From: Woeseiaceae bacterium | Lineage (GTDB): Bacteria > Pseudomonadota > Gammaproteobacteria > Steroidobacterales > Woeseiaceae | NCBI GenBank assembly: GCA_021773075.1 | Contig: JAJFKT010000026.1 | Span: forward strand, 857,176-921,175 | Length of the DNA: 64,000 nt | Direction of reading: 5' to 3' | Shown: positions 54,638 through 63,588 of the stretch, piece by piece | Numbering within the stretch: position 1 is the first letter of the stretch | How the letters are laid out: each line of letters begins with the position of its first letter | Notes under the pieces: model-generated | Seen by the model: only the letters and a program-made list of their open reading frames with translations | What the model was told of the DNA's origin: nothing | Database searches by the model: none | Program-made: the position numbers and the translations under genes

Positions 54638-55153
54638 ATGAGTGGCTACGATGTAAGCGTAGAAACTTTGCCGGTTTGCGGCATGCTGGACCTGCGCGGC
54701 GATGAGGCCGTTAAAGTTGCCTGTGAAGACACTATTGGGCTGCAATTCCCAAGTACCGCAAACACGCTTGTGGCGGGAGCCGGGCAGCAGCGGGTTTGTT
54801 GCATCAGCCCGGATCACTGGATCTTGCAGCTTGACGATGATCGGACACTCGGTGTGCTGGAGTCACTCGAACGATCCGCGGCGGGGCTTTTTCATTCCTT
54901 CGTGGACGTTTCCGATATGCACGTAAGAATTCAGCTGACAGGCGCCGAGTCCCGTGAGGTATTGGCGCAAGGTGTCGGTATCGATCTTCACCCGAGCGTT
55001 TTTCCACCCGGTTCCTATGCAAGAACGGGATTTGCAAGAACGACCGCTCAACTTCTCTGTATCGACGAGAAACCGACCTACATCATTACGGTATTCCGTT
55101 CCTATCAGCAGTATGCGATTGACTGGCTGGAGGTCGCGCGAGGCGCGGCGTGA
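54638..55153 (+). CDS. soxG: Sarcosine oxidase gamma subunit-like protein (set 2)
   Basis: This 171-aa protein starts at ATG 54638, two bases after the alpha stop. It shows the SoxG pattern CCISPDHWILQLDD, HSFVDVSDMHVRIQLTGAESREVLAQGVGIDLHPSVFPPG and a C-terminal RSYQQYAIDWL. It closes the second four-subunit set. The shorter frame upstream of its ATG overlaps alpha and is not used. Confidence 0.9.
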   Translation: MSGYDVSVETLPVCGMLDLRGDEAVKVACEDTIGLQFPSTANTLVAGAGQQRVCCISPDHWILQLDDDRTLGVLESLERSAAGLFHSFVDVSDMHVRIQLTGAESREVLAQGVGIDLHPSVFPPGSYARTGFARTTAQLLCIDEKPTYIITVFRSYQQYAIDWLEVARGAA

Positions 55154-55177
55154 ATTTGGGCGGCGACAGGACTAGAG

Positions 55178-55207
55178 TTGTATAGACAGGTAGACTTAGT
55201 CTATAGT
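55178..55207 (+). promoter_or_regulatory. Promoter and HutC-type operator of the TonB receptor gene
   Basis: TGTATAGACA (55179-55188) fits GT-N-TA-N-AC and overlaps a possible -35 (TTGTAT) that lies 18 bases before TATAGT, a good -10. A second inverted repeat, TAGAC-TTA-GTCTA (55191-55203), fills the spacer. Repressor binding here would block RNA polymerase. ACAGGTA follows the core, as it does at the MFS site. Confidence 0.55.
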
Positions 55208-55344
55208 ATTAACAAGAAAAAAGTTTGGGTGCTTGATCGGCCCGAGCGATCCAACGTGATGTTTGTTGCTGCATACTCCTGGATATTGTCCCGGAGTTTT
55301 GTGTCTAGCTTAGAAAATTATGGATATTCCGCGTAGGAGGGGGC

Positions 55345-57765
55345 ATGACAATTCTCAACAAGAGTAAGAACAAGAGTCATTATGGTTTTAGACGGACGCC
55401 AGTTTCGAGTGCAGTTCGGGCGGCAACGGCAGTTGCGCTGATAAGCACGGCGGCGGCACCAGTTGCCTATGCGCAACTGGAAGAAATTGTCGTTACAGCA
55501 TCAAAGCGAGAGGAGAGCTTGCAGGATATCGCAGTCTCCGTTATTGCGCTGGATTCCAAGACCTTGAACGATACAGGTATCACGAACTTTGATGATTACG
55601 TTCGTTATCAGCCCAATTTGACAGCATCCGGCAGGGGTCCCGGCAACAGCACGTTCTATATTCGTGGTATGGCGACCGATCAAGCCACATTGAGTGCGGT
55701 CGAAGCGGCGGGAAACTCACCAAACGTTGCTTTGTATCTTGATGAGCAACCCATTCAAACCATTGGTCGAAACCTGGATGTCTACGTCGCCGACATGGAG
55801 CGCATTGAGGTGTTGGCCGGTCCGCAAGGTACGTTGTTTGGGGCCAGTTCCCAAGCCGGTACCGTACGACTGATTACCAAGAAACCAGTGCTTGACGAAT
55901 TTCAGGCGGGGGCAAAATTCAGTATATCGGATACGAAAAGCGGCGAAATGAGTACCTCTGTAGAGGGATACATTAACTTGCCACTTATCGAGAATAAGTT
56001 GGCGTGGCGGACGGTTGTCTATTCGGCTAATCAGGGCGGCTTCATTGACAATATACCGGGTAGTGATGATCCGCTGCTTAACAATGCGGCCCGTATTGCT
56101 TCTCTTCCCGGTGCTGTGACGATTCCTGCTGTTAATACGACCTTGGCGGAAGAAGATTTTAATGATGCCGATTACCAGGGCGTTCGCAGTGCACTTAAAT
56201 TCCAAGCCAACGATGACTGGGACTTCCTGTTGCAGGTAATGCAACAAGAGCTCAATACGGAAGGAACTTTTGCACAGGATCCAGCCATTGGTGAACTACA
56301 GATCTCAACGTTCTTCCCGGATTTCCAGGACGATGAGTTTACGCAGGTCGCCTGGACTGCCAATGGCCAAATCGGCGATTTGGAAGTCGTCTACACGGGT
56401 GCTTTTCTGGATCGAGAGGTCGATCAATCAACCAGCGATAACGCGTATCTGGAGCAAGGTGGATTCATACCTTTTTATCTGTGTAATGCCACTCAATGTT
56501 TTGATCCGGTATACGGTGAACGCTTTACCGTTGAAACAGAGCGTAGTACCCACGAAATTCGCATCGCCACGTCACAGGAAAATCAGTTGCAATTCATCGG
56601 CGGCCTGTTTTTCGACGACGCCGATCTAGGTGCGAGCATCGATTTTACGTCACCCGGTCAGATCGCCAGAGGCATTACCGCTCAGCAAGAGCCACTGCCG
56701 AACACGACGACCTTCAATCCGAACCCACGTCCGCAGGGTGTTAACTTCGTCAACGATATAACTCGCAATGAACAGCAAACGGCCGTTTTCGGTGAGTTAA
56801 CCTACGAATTCGTACCGGATAAATTTTCCGCGACATTAGGCGCGCGCTACTACGAGCAAGAGGTTAGTTTGGCGGGATCCACGAACTTTTTCTTCGCGAC
56901 AACAGACACTGACAATGACTTTGGTATCAACATCGACCAAAATCTTGCCGGTATTTCGCCCGGAGAGGAAACCGATACCATCATCAAGTTCAATTTGTCA
57001 TGGACGCCGAATGAAGACAGTCTGTTCTATGCAACCTATTCGGAGGGCTTTCGGCCTGGCGGGTTTAACCGTCGTGGTGGTCCCGGTAGTGCAGATCCAA
57101 CGGTCTTCGTGCCATTTGGATACGTAACAGACACGGTTGAAAACATTGAGTTCGGTTGGAAGACGAGTTTCATGGACAATCGATTGCGGTGGAATGGAAC
57201 GTTCTACCAGGTTGACTGGAGTGACGTTCAGTTGACCGTCACCGATTTTACGGTCTCAAACTTAACGTTTACTACCAATCTTGGTGAAGCCGAAGTAACG
57301 GGGATCGATTCAGACTTCGCATTTGCAGCGACCGACAATTTCACTTTATTCGCCTCCTTCGCGTGGAATGACAGCGAAATGACGTCGATTTCCAATGATA
57401 TATTCGCGCCGTCAAATATTTCTCCGGTTGGCAGTTCCTTAGCGTTCTCTCCTGAGTTTCAATACACGGTGCGTGGCCGATATACGTGGGAGACCGGTAA
57501 TTACAATGCGCACGCTCAACTCGCACTTCAGCATTCGGACCGCAGCGACAATTCCATCATATTGTCGCAGGTAGCGGATATTCCGAGCTGGGATTCGCTG
57601 GACGCGACAATTGGATTTAGCAAGGAAAATTACAGTGTTGAGCTGTTTATTGATAACGTCACAGATGAGCGAATCATTCGATTCGTTCGCGCTGGCGGCG
57701 TGACACCGGAAGAGTTCGTCACACGTCCTCGATCAGTCGGTTTGCGGTTTAGCTACGATTATTGA
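55345..57765 (+). CDS. TonB-dependent outer-membrane receptor
   Basis: This 806-aa receptor imports a compound across the outer membrane using TonB energy. It has a signal peptide (AVALISTAAAPVAYAQ), a TonB-box-like LEEIVVTASKREESLQ, a plug domain to about residue 185 (FYIRGMATD, RIEVLAGPQGTLFGASSQAGTV), and a beta-barrel ending in an aromatic-rich C-terminus (VGLRFSYDY). TAGGAGGGGGC precedes the ATG. It follows soxG set 2 after a 191-base gap with a HutC-type site and ends in a strong terminator. The substrate is presumably the same compound handled by the cluster, as iron-uptake genes are absent. Confidence 0.94.
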   Translation: MTILNKSKNKSHYGFRRTPVSSAVRAATAVALISTAAAPVAYAQLEEIVVTASKREESLQDIAVSVIALDSKTLNDTGITNFDDYVRYQPNLTASGRGPGNSTFYIRGMATDQATLSAVEAAGNSPNVALYLDEQPIQTIGRNLDVYVADMERIEVLAGPQGTLFGASSQAGTVRLITKKPVLDEFQAGAKFSISDTKSGEMSTSVEGYINLPLIENKLAWRTVVYSANQGGFIDNIPGSDDPLLNNAARIASLPGAVTIPAVNTTLAEEDFNDADYQGVRSALKFQANDDWDFLLQVMQQELNTEGTFAQDPAIGELQISTFFPDFQDDEFTQVAWTANGQIGDLEVVYTGAFLDREVDQSTSDNAYLEQGGFIPFYLCNATQCFDPVYGERFTVETERSTHEIRIATSQENQLQFIGGLFFDDADLGASIDFTSPGQIARGITAQQEPLPNTTTFNPNPRPQGVNFVNDITRNEQQTAVFGELTYEFVPDKFSATLGARYYEQEVSLAGSTNFFFATTDTDNDFGINIDQNLAGISPGEETDTIIKFNLSWTPNEDSLFYATYSEGFRPGGFNRRGGPGSADPTVFVPFGYVTDTVENIEFGWKTSFMDNRLRWNGTFYQVDWSDVQLTVTDFTVSNLTFTTNLGEAEVTGIDSDFAFAATDNFTLFASFAWNDSEMTSISNDIFAPSNISPVGSSLAFSPEFQYTVRGRYTWETGNYNAHAQLALQHSDRSDNSIILSQVADIPSWDSLDATIGFSKENYSVELFIDNVTDERIIRFVRAGGVTPEEFVTRPRSVGLRFSYDY

Positions 57766-57800
57766 TCCAGATAATATAGCGGCAATGCGTTTGTGAATGA

Positions 57801-57830
57801 GGGAAGTGGCTGAAAGCCACTTCCCTTTTT
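57801..57830 (+). terminator. Rho-independent terminator after the TonB gene
   Basis: GGGAAGTGGCT and AGCCACTTCCC form a perfect 11-bp stem with a GAA loop, followed by five T. It is the clearest terminator in the window and separates the TonB gene from the TPR-sulfotransferase. Confidence 0.93.
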
Positions 57831-57859
57831 CAATTCAGCAGGCAATCGGGTTTTAATCA

Positions 57860-59830
57860 ATGATTGAGAAAGACTTAGAAAAATCACTCTATGAAGTACA
57901 GCAAATGCTGTCTCGGAACCAGGTCGCTGAGGCGGATACCGCAATTGCTCAGCTCCTGAAAGCCGAGCCGCAACATGCAGAAGCCCTGTACGTGCAGGCT
58001 GTAATCAAACGATTACTAAAGCAGCCAGTTGAGGCAATGGCTAGTTTGGATCGACTGCATGCGATCAGCCCTCTGCATAGCCGTGGCTATCAGGAAAAAG
58101 GTCATCTCGCGATGGCAAATAAAAGCCTCAAGCCTGCGATTAGCGCGTTCGAAAGTGCTGTTGAACTGGATTCAGCGCTTATCTCGAGTTGGAAGGCTTT
58201 GGTCGGCTTGTACGCAATGGACGCTAACAACGAAGGACTCGCCAAAGCGAGCATTCACTACGAGCGCCTAAAGGGTTTGCCGCAGAAGCTCCTGAATGTG
58301 ACGACCTTGATCAATGAGAACCGTTTACAGAAAGCGGAGTCTCTATGTCGCCAGTTCTTGATTCGCTATCCGCGAGACGTTGAAGCAATGCGCCTGCTGG
58401 CACAAATCGGCTCAGAGCTTGGAATTTTCGATGATGCGGAGGCTTTGTTGCAGGGTGCATTGGAAATATCACCCGATTTTCATCTTGCTCGTTTCGATCT
58501 TGTCGGCGTATTACAAAAACGTCAAAATTTTGTTGCCGCGTTTGAGCAAGCAAGTATTCTCAGAGATGCAGTGCCAGACGAGTACAACTATCTACGCCTG
58601 TACGCCAATATCTGTCTGAATGTTGGTCGGCATGAGGAGGCCTTGCAGATTTACCAGCAGGTTCTCGAAGTCGATCCGGAAAACCCGCAAATCCTGTTGA
58701 TGTGTGGGCACGCAGAGAAGACGATTGGCAGGATCGACAGGGGAATAGAATATTATCGCCGTTGCCATGCAGCGAAGCCCGACTACGGAGACGCGTACTG
58801 GAGCTTGGCAAACCTAAAGACCTATTCATTGACTGACGATGAATTGGACGCGGCAAGAATGAATGAAGCTCTGAGTTCTACCACAAGCACTGATCGAATC
58901 CATCTGTGCTTTGCGATCGGAAAGGCGTACGAGGATCGTGAATCGTATCCGTTGGCATTTGAATATTATGATCGTGGAAACAGAGTCAAAAAAGAGGAGT
59001 TGAAGTATTCTTCGGAGATTGTAACGCGAGAAGTAGACACTCAAATCGGGGTCTGTGACTCGCAATTATTTACATCGAAAGTCGGCTGTGGTTACGATGC
59101 TGCCGACCCTATATTCATCGTCGGACTACCGCGTTCTGGTTCAACGCTCTTGGAGCAGATACTCGCATCTCACAGTAAAGTGGATGGGACTTTTGAGCTG
59201 CCAAACATCCTGAATTTTGTTGCCAAACTGAATGGTCGCCGAATGGCGGGTGAGGCGGCAAAGTATCCGGACATCTTGAAGCATATGAAGGATTCCGAGT
59301 TTCGTGATTTCGGCAAATCTTATATTGACGAGACACGAATTCATCGAAGTGCAGCGCCGTACTTTACGGACAAGATGCCGAACAATTTTCGGCACCTTGG
59401 GATGGTCAAACTGATCTTGCCAAATGCGAAAATCATTGATGCGCGGCGCGCTCCGATGCCATGTTGTTTTAGCGGATTTAAACAATTGTTTGCCCACGGA
59501 CAGGGATTCTCATATGGACTTGAGGAGATTGGGCAATACTATCTCGACTATGTTCGACTAATGGAACACTGGGATAAGGTCCTGCCGGGGGAGATTCTCA
59601 GAGTGCAATACGAGGACCTTGTAGATGACCTGGAAAATGAGGTCGAGCGTATCCTGACTTTTTGCGGTCTTGAATTGGAACAGGAGTGTATCGATTTCCA
59701 CAAGACTGATCGATTGGTGTTGACGCCGAGTTCAGAGCAGGTGAGACAACCGATCTACCGGCAAGGCGTAGAACAGTGGAGGCATTTCGAAGATTTTCTA
59801 CAGCCGCTCAAAAGTGTGCTTTCGCTCTAG
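57860..59830 (+). CDS. TPR-repeat sulfotransferase
   Basis: This 656-aa protein couples an N-terminal array of TPR-like repeats (residues about 1-370; for example YANICLNVGRHEEALQIYQQVLEVDPENPQILLMCGHAEKTIG) to a C-terminal PAPS-dependent sulfotransferase domain. The 5'-phosphosulfate loop FIVGLPRSGSTLLEQIL is intact near residue 420, and the 3'-phosphate region (IDARRAPMPCCFSGFKQLF) and LRVQYEDLVDDLE follow. It would transfer sulfate from PAPS to an unknown acceptor, with the TPRs presenting it. No signal peptide is visible. PAPS can be made by the CysC and Sat encoded at 14-16 kb. Its stop shares a CTAG with the convergent Rieske gene. Confidence 0.92.
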   Translation: MIEKDLEKSLYEVQQMLSRNQVAEADTAIAQLLKAEPQHAEALYVQAVIKRLLKQPVEAMASLDRLHAISPLHSRGYQEKGHLAMANKSLKPAISAFESAVELDSALISSWKALVGLYAMDANNEGLAKASIHYERLKGLPQKLLNVTTLINENRLQKAESLCRQFLIRYPRDVEAMRLLAQIGSELGIFDDAEALLQGALEISPDFHLARFDLVGVLQKRQNFVAAFEQASILRDAVPDEYNYLRLYANICLNVGRHEEALQIYQQVLEVDPENPQILLMCGHAEKTIGRIDRGIEYYRRCHAAKPDYGDAYWSLANLKTYSLTDDELDAARMNEALSSTTSTDRIHLCFAIGKAYEDRESYPLAFEYYDRGNRVKKEELKYSSEIVTREVDTQIGVCDSQLFTSKVGCGYDAADPIFIVGLPRSGSTLLEQILASHSKVDGTFELPNILNFVAKLNGRRMAGEAAKYPDILKHMKDSEFRDFGKSYIDETRIHRSAAPYFTDKMPNNFRHLGMVKLILPNAKIIDARRAPMPCCFSGFKQLFAHGQGFSYGLEEIGQYYLDYVRLMEHWDKVLPGEILRVQYEDLVDDLENEVERILTFCGLELEQECIDFHKTDRLVLTPSSEQVRQPIYRQGVEQWRHFEDFLQPLKSVLSL

Positions 59831-60954
59831 CCAAGATCGACATCACTCGCAAGCTGCTTTGCCATGTACTGGTACATGTCGTAGATAGTGCCTTCCAAAT
59901 CCGGTTTCGCAAGTGGGCCAGGATCGAGGTATCGGGATTGCAGTCCTTTTTGCAGTGTTTCCAGTTTGCTTTTGTCTTCAGCATTAATCTGGTTCATGAA
60001 TTCTCGTTGTTCGTCGGTAATTCCCTCCGACTGGGGCAGTGCGGACATTCCCCAACGAATATTTACAGAGTCTTTTGTGTTGGGAGTAAGGCATAGAAAA
60101 ATCAGGATTCCCGGAGCCGCTGCAACGACGAGATTTGGGAAAACACCAAACATAAATGAACAGCGTTTTTCCTTGTCCGTCAATTTTGGAGGAAACGGAC
60201 CTCGCTCCGGATACTTGGGATCGTAATAGGAGTAGTAAGCGTTGAAGTAGCCGTTGGACGGGACGTGTTCGCACAGACCGGTTGGTGTAAGTGGTCGCAG
60301 CGTTTTGGGATGCGTCACGTCGAGGTGGTAGCCCTCCATAAAATTCTCAGCCAAACATTTCCAATTGGTTTGCCACGTAGCCTGTTCTGTAAATCCATGT
60401 ACTCGCTCTGCAACGTCGTAGTTCTTAATGAACGGAAGAACATCGCTAATACGAGGGGCGAGTGCTTCAGCTTCGCCATCAAGATTGACAAACAGAAAGC
60501 CCTCCCAGATTTCGGTCTTGAATGTTGGCAACCTGTAACACGCAGTGTCGAAGCCCTTTACTTTGGACATGTGCGGTGCGCCAACTAATTGCCCCTCAAG
60601 CCCGTAGGTCCAAGCGTGATAGGCGCAGCTAAATCGAGATTTTCTGCCGCGTCCTTCTGCAATCATGTTGCCGCGATGCCGGCACACGTTGGAAAGGACA
60701 CGAACAGCATTGTCTTTGCCACGGGTGACCAACAGTTGTTCTCCGACCAGATCGGTGGTGTAGAAATCACCGGGTTCCGCAACCTCGTCGGCTCGACCCA
60801 GGCAGACCCAGTCTTTCCGAAAAACGTATTCAGCTTCGAGTTCTGCAAATTGTTCTGACGAATAATAGCCAGCGGGCATTACTCGTGCTTCGTCGATTGG
60901 CGTCGATTTTATGGCACTTAACGCGTCTCGAATTTCGCCAACTGAATTTTTCAT
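59827..60954 (-). CDS. Rieske oxygenase, choline/betaine-monooxygenase type
   Basis: This 375-aa oxygenase has a Rieske site (CRHRGNMIAEG then CAYHAW, near residues 90 and 110) and a mononuclear iron site (CLAENFMEGYHLDVTH, near 205). The opening MPAGYYSSEQFAELEAEYVFRKDWVCLGRADE and the spacing match choline monooxygenase and betaine/stachydrine demethylase-like proteins. It would remove a methyl group from a quaternary amine or hydroxylate it. It is a single gene with no reductase nearby. A 162-base divergent spacer separates it from an MFS permease, which may import the substrate. Confidence 0.92.
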   Translation of the reverse strand: MKNSVGEIRDALSAIKSTPIDEARVMPAGYYSSEQFAELEAEYVFRKDWVCLGRADEVAEPGDFYTTDLVGEQLLVTRGKDNAVRVLSNVCRHRGNMIAEGRGRKSRFSCAYHAWTYGLEGQLVGAPHMSKVKGFDTACYRLPTFKTEIWEGFLFVNLDGEAEALAPRISDVLPFIKNYDVAERVHGFTEQATWQTNWKCLAENFMEGYHLDVTHPKTLRPLTPTGLCEHVPSNGYFNAYYSYYDPKYPERGPFPPKLTDKEKRCSFMFGVFPNLVVAAAPGILIFLCLTPNTKDSVNIRWGMSALPQSEGITDEQREFMNQINAEDKSKLETLQKGLQSRYLDPGPLAKPDLEGTIYDMYQYMAKQLASDVDLG

Positions 60955-61047
60955 ATGGACATCCCGCGAGTAGCAATTTTAGCTTTTGATCTGAATTCTC
61001 TACCTTGCGTCTATTTAAGCACAAAATGGGCAGAAAAGGCGGCATAA

Positions 61048-61065
61048 ACCATTGTAAAACATGGT
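61048..61065. promoter_or_regulatory. Inverted repeat between Rieske 3 and MFS permease
   Basis: ACCAT and ATGGT arms flank TGTAAAAC in the divergent spacer. It could be an operator for a regulator outside the window; it does not match the GTATA sites of units A and B. The rest of the 162-base spacer shows no stronger motif. Confidence 0.4.
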
Positions 61066-61119
61066 CATTTTGTCCCCAAAACGGTAGGCTAAAAACACCC
61101 GATACAGGAGCATTTCTTG

Positions 61120-62304
61120 GTGGCTGACGCGATGAAATCCATTGACATAAATGACGAAGAAATATTGGCGACTGTTAACAGGACCAGCACGATATCGGCC
61201 GCTATGTGGATGACTGTGGTTGGCACCCTGGGTATTTTGTTCCTGCCCCTGATGGTCAGCGGAATCATCGATGATCTGGACTTTTCGAAAAAGCAGGCTG
61301 GATATATCGCAGCTATCGAAATGGCCGGCATCGCTATTGCAACGGGGTTCGGAATATTTTGGGTACGCCGCGTTAACTGGGTGCTTGTTGCGTCAATCGC
61401 GACCATCGTTCTTGCTGTGGCAAATTGGGCTTCAACAGGCATTGGCAATTTCGAAGCAATGTTTGTGACAAGGTTTGTTGTCGGTCTCGCGAGTGGTGCT
61501 TTGTTAGCGATTGGAATGGCTTGCCAGAGCGATAGTGACAAAGCAGATCATATATTCGGTTATTGGGTAGCCGCCCAAATGACCGTTTCCAGCGTTGGTT
61601 ACATTTTGTTGCCAAGGGTGAGGGAGTCGTTCGGAGTTGACGGCTTCTTCCTCGCGATCGCATTGACGGGCTTGACCGCATTCATAGCAATTCTGTTTTT
61701 GCCACAACGTGGGATAAAAAGAGAAAGTGTTGCGAACAGTAAGCACGAGGCTATCGTAACCAGCTCTTTTGCGCTTTTCGGTGCATTACTATTTTTTATG
61801 GCGCAGGGCGGAGTCTGGGCTTTTCTCGAACGATTGGGTCTCGCGGCGAATCTGTCTGTTACACAAATTGGTTTCGCGCTTGCGATATCCTCATATCTTG
61901 GAATCGTTGGCGGGTTGGCGAAGAATTGGGCCACTGACTTTATGGGCCCATTAAGCCCGTTCGCCATCGTCGTTATTGGTGAGTTGGGTATGCTCGTTAT
62001 CTTTGCTACGAATCCGGGCAACCTGATGTTTATTGTGGCTGTCTGCGCGTTGCAATTTTGCTGGGCCATGGGGATGGCGGCATTCTTGAGCAGTTTTAAC
62101 CTCATCGATCAATCGGGCGGTCTGGTCTTATTGCTTATGTCGGTTGCGAAGGTGGGTTATTCGCTGGGACCGGCGTTAATGGGTTGGCTGATTGTCGGCG
62201 ATGATTATTCTTATGTGATCATGTCAGCGGCGGCGATGGTGGTCGCAGGCATGTTGATCGCAGCATTCCTGATAAAAGCGCGGACCGCCGCAATCGACAC
62301 ATGA
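61120..62304 (+). CDS. MFS-type permease
   Basis: This protein of about 394 aa has 11-12 hydrophobic segments and looks like a major facilitator permease of an uncharacterised branch (SGIIDDLDFSKKQAGYIAAIEMAGIAIATG, VTRFVVGLASGALLAIGMACQSDSDKADHIFGYW). AGGAG at 61106-61110 fits either GTG 61120 (nine bases) or TTG 61117 (six bases); the ATG at 61132 is too far. It is divergent from the choline/betaine-monooxygenase-type Rieske gene, so quaternary-amine uptake is a reasonable inference. Confidence 0.88.
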   Translation: MADAMKSIDINDEEILATVNRTSTISAAMWMTVVGTLGILFLPLMVSGIIDDLDFSKKQAGYIAAIEMAGIAIATGFGIFWVRRVNWVLVASIATIVLAVANWASTGIGNFEAMFVTRFVVGLASGALLAIGMACQSDSDKADHIFGYWVAAQMTVSSVGYILLPRVRESFGVDGFFLAIALTGLTAFIAILFLPQRGIKRESVANSKHEAIVTSSFALFGALLFFMAQGGVWAFLERLGLAANLSVTQIGFALAISSYLGIVGGLAKNWATDFMGPLSPFAIVVIGELGMLVIFATNPGNLMFIVAVCALQFCWAMGMAAFLSSFNLIDQSGGLVLLLMSVAKVGYSLGPALMGWLIVGDDYSYVIMSAAAMVVAGMLIAAFLIKARTAAIDT

Positions 62305-62363
62305 CGATAAAGAGATGACCCAGGCGGTCCTTCAGCGCGGGTCGTTTGAATTGGTTTTTCGTC

Positions 62364-63320
62364 CTAGTATTTCTTGCATTCGTTGGCCGCGTCGACAAGA
62401 AGTGCTGTCATACCGCCATCAACCGGGGAGTGTGCGCCATCGGGCACGATGGTCAGCGACGAATTTGGTAGTGCTTTGTGTAACTGCCAGGCTGAGATGG
62501 GCGGGCAAATAACGTCGTAGCGACCGTGGACAATATGGCAGGGGATATCGACCATGACACCTGCGTTGTCCAATACGTAATTGTCCGCTTCCAGGAAAAA
62601 ATTGTTGGACGTAAAGAACGACTCGATCTGTGCAATTGACAAAGCAGAATGGTCACTGGTCATTGCCGCAAGAGAGTCGGGGTCCGGGAACAGAGTCATT
62701 ATTGAGGCTTCCCAGCGTGTCCAGGATCGCGCCGCTGCAAGTGCGACATCATCGTCTTCATGATTCAGCAACTCGCGATATGCGGCGACGTTGTCCGTCG
62801 CGCCGGCAACAGGCGCAACGTACCTTTCCCACTCGTCAGGATAAATAAGCGCGGCACCATTTGGTCCGTGTAGCCAATCAATCTCTGTCTGTCTTCCTAG
62901 AAAAATACCGCGAATTATCATTGCGGCTACGCTGTTCGGATGCGTAATCGCATAACAGAGCGCCAGAAGACTGCCCCAACTGCCTCCCATGACAACCCAG
63001 TTTTCGATGCCCAATTCACTACGGAGCTTCTCAAGATCGTCAACTATGTCCCAGGTTGTGTTGTCTCGAATGTCTGCGTGCGGCGTACTGCGTCCTGCAC
63101 CGCGCTGATCAACCAGGATTATACGATAGTGATGCGGATCGAAGAATTGACGGTAGCTCGGAGAAATTCCGACACCGGGACCACCGTGTAGAAACAAGGC
63201 TGGTCGTCCTTCGGGATTGCCGACCTCTTCGTAGGTAATCGTGTGAATCTCGGAGACCTTAAGTCGCCCAATATTGTACGGTTCGATTTTCGGAAAGAGC
63301 GCACTCGTATTATTTTTCAT
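62364..63320 (-). CDS. pip: Prolyl aminopeptidase (proline iminopeptidase)
   Basis: This 318-aa alpha/beta hydrolase removes N-terminal proline from peptides. The oxyanion motif LFLHGGPGVG, the DQRGAGRSTPH block and the nucleophile elbow GGSWGS match the S33 proline iminopeptidase group. The catalytic Asp is probably in HGRYDVICP and the His in PDGAHSP. Length is normal and the start is ATG 63320. It is convergent with the MFS permease and has no evident operon partner. Confidence 0.93.
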   Translation of the reverse strand: MKNNTSALFPKIEPYNIGRLKVSEIHTITYEEVGNPEGRPALFLHGGPGVGISPSYRQFFDPHHYRIILVDQRGAGRSTPHADIRDNTTWDIVDDLEKLRSELGIENWVVMGGSWGSLLALCYAITHPNSVAAMIIRGIFLGRQTEIDWLHGPNGAALIYPDEWERYVAPVAGATDNVAAYRELLNHEDDDVALAAARSWTRWEASIMTLFPDPDSLAAMTSDHSALSIAQIESFFTSNNFFLEADNYVLDNAGVMVDIPCHIVHGRYDVICPPISAWQLHKALPNSSLTIVPDGAHSPVDGGMTALLVDAANECKKY

Positions 63321-63588
63321 TGTCTGGTATCCAATGTTGCTTGATCGTCCTCCTAGTAGGGTATTTTAGTGTCAACGGATGAACAAATGGTTGTCAATCT
63401 TCCTACGCTCGCTCGTTTTACTGTGTGGCACTCACCGTGAAATTGTCCTCGACTTACGATGAACAATATCACCATCGCGCTTGATTCAAACTTCGCTGAG
63501 ATGCGCTAGACTGCCGTCCAAACGTTTTCGGGTTCTGATCGCACAAAAATAGACGTCCTGATATCACTTATCGATTTGAAGTTAGAAA
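63321..63588. other. Intergenic region between pip and dusA
   Basis: This 268-base gap is the longest in the window. It must contain the divergent pip and dusA promoters. I see only weak promoter-like hexamers (for example TTGATT at 63481) and no repeat, RNA gene or ORF I can support. Confidence 0.5.

Noticed and set aside
62282..62330. Complementary GGACCGCC/GGCGGTCC as a terminator for the MFS permease
   Set aside because: The arms are 33 bases apart, one lies in the coding end and no T-run follows, so chance pairing is likely.
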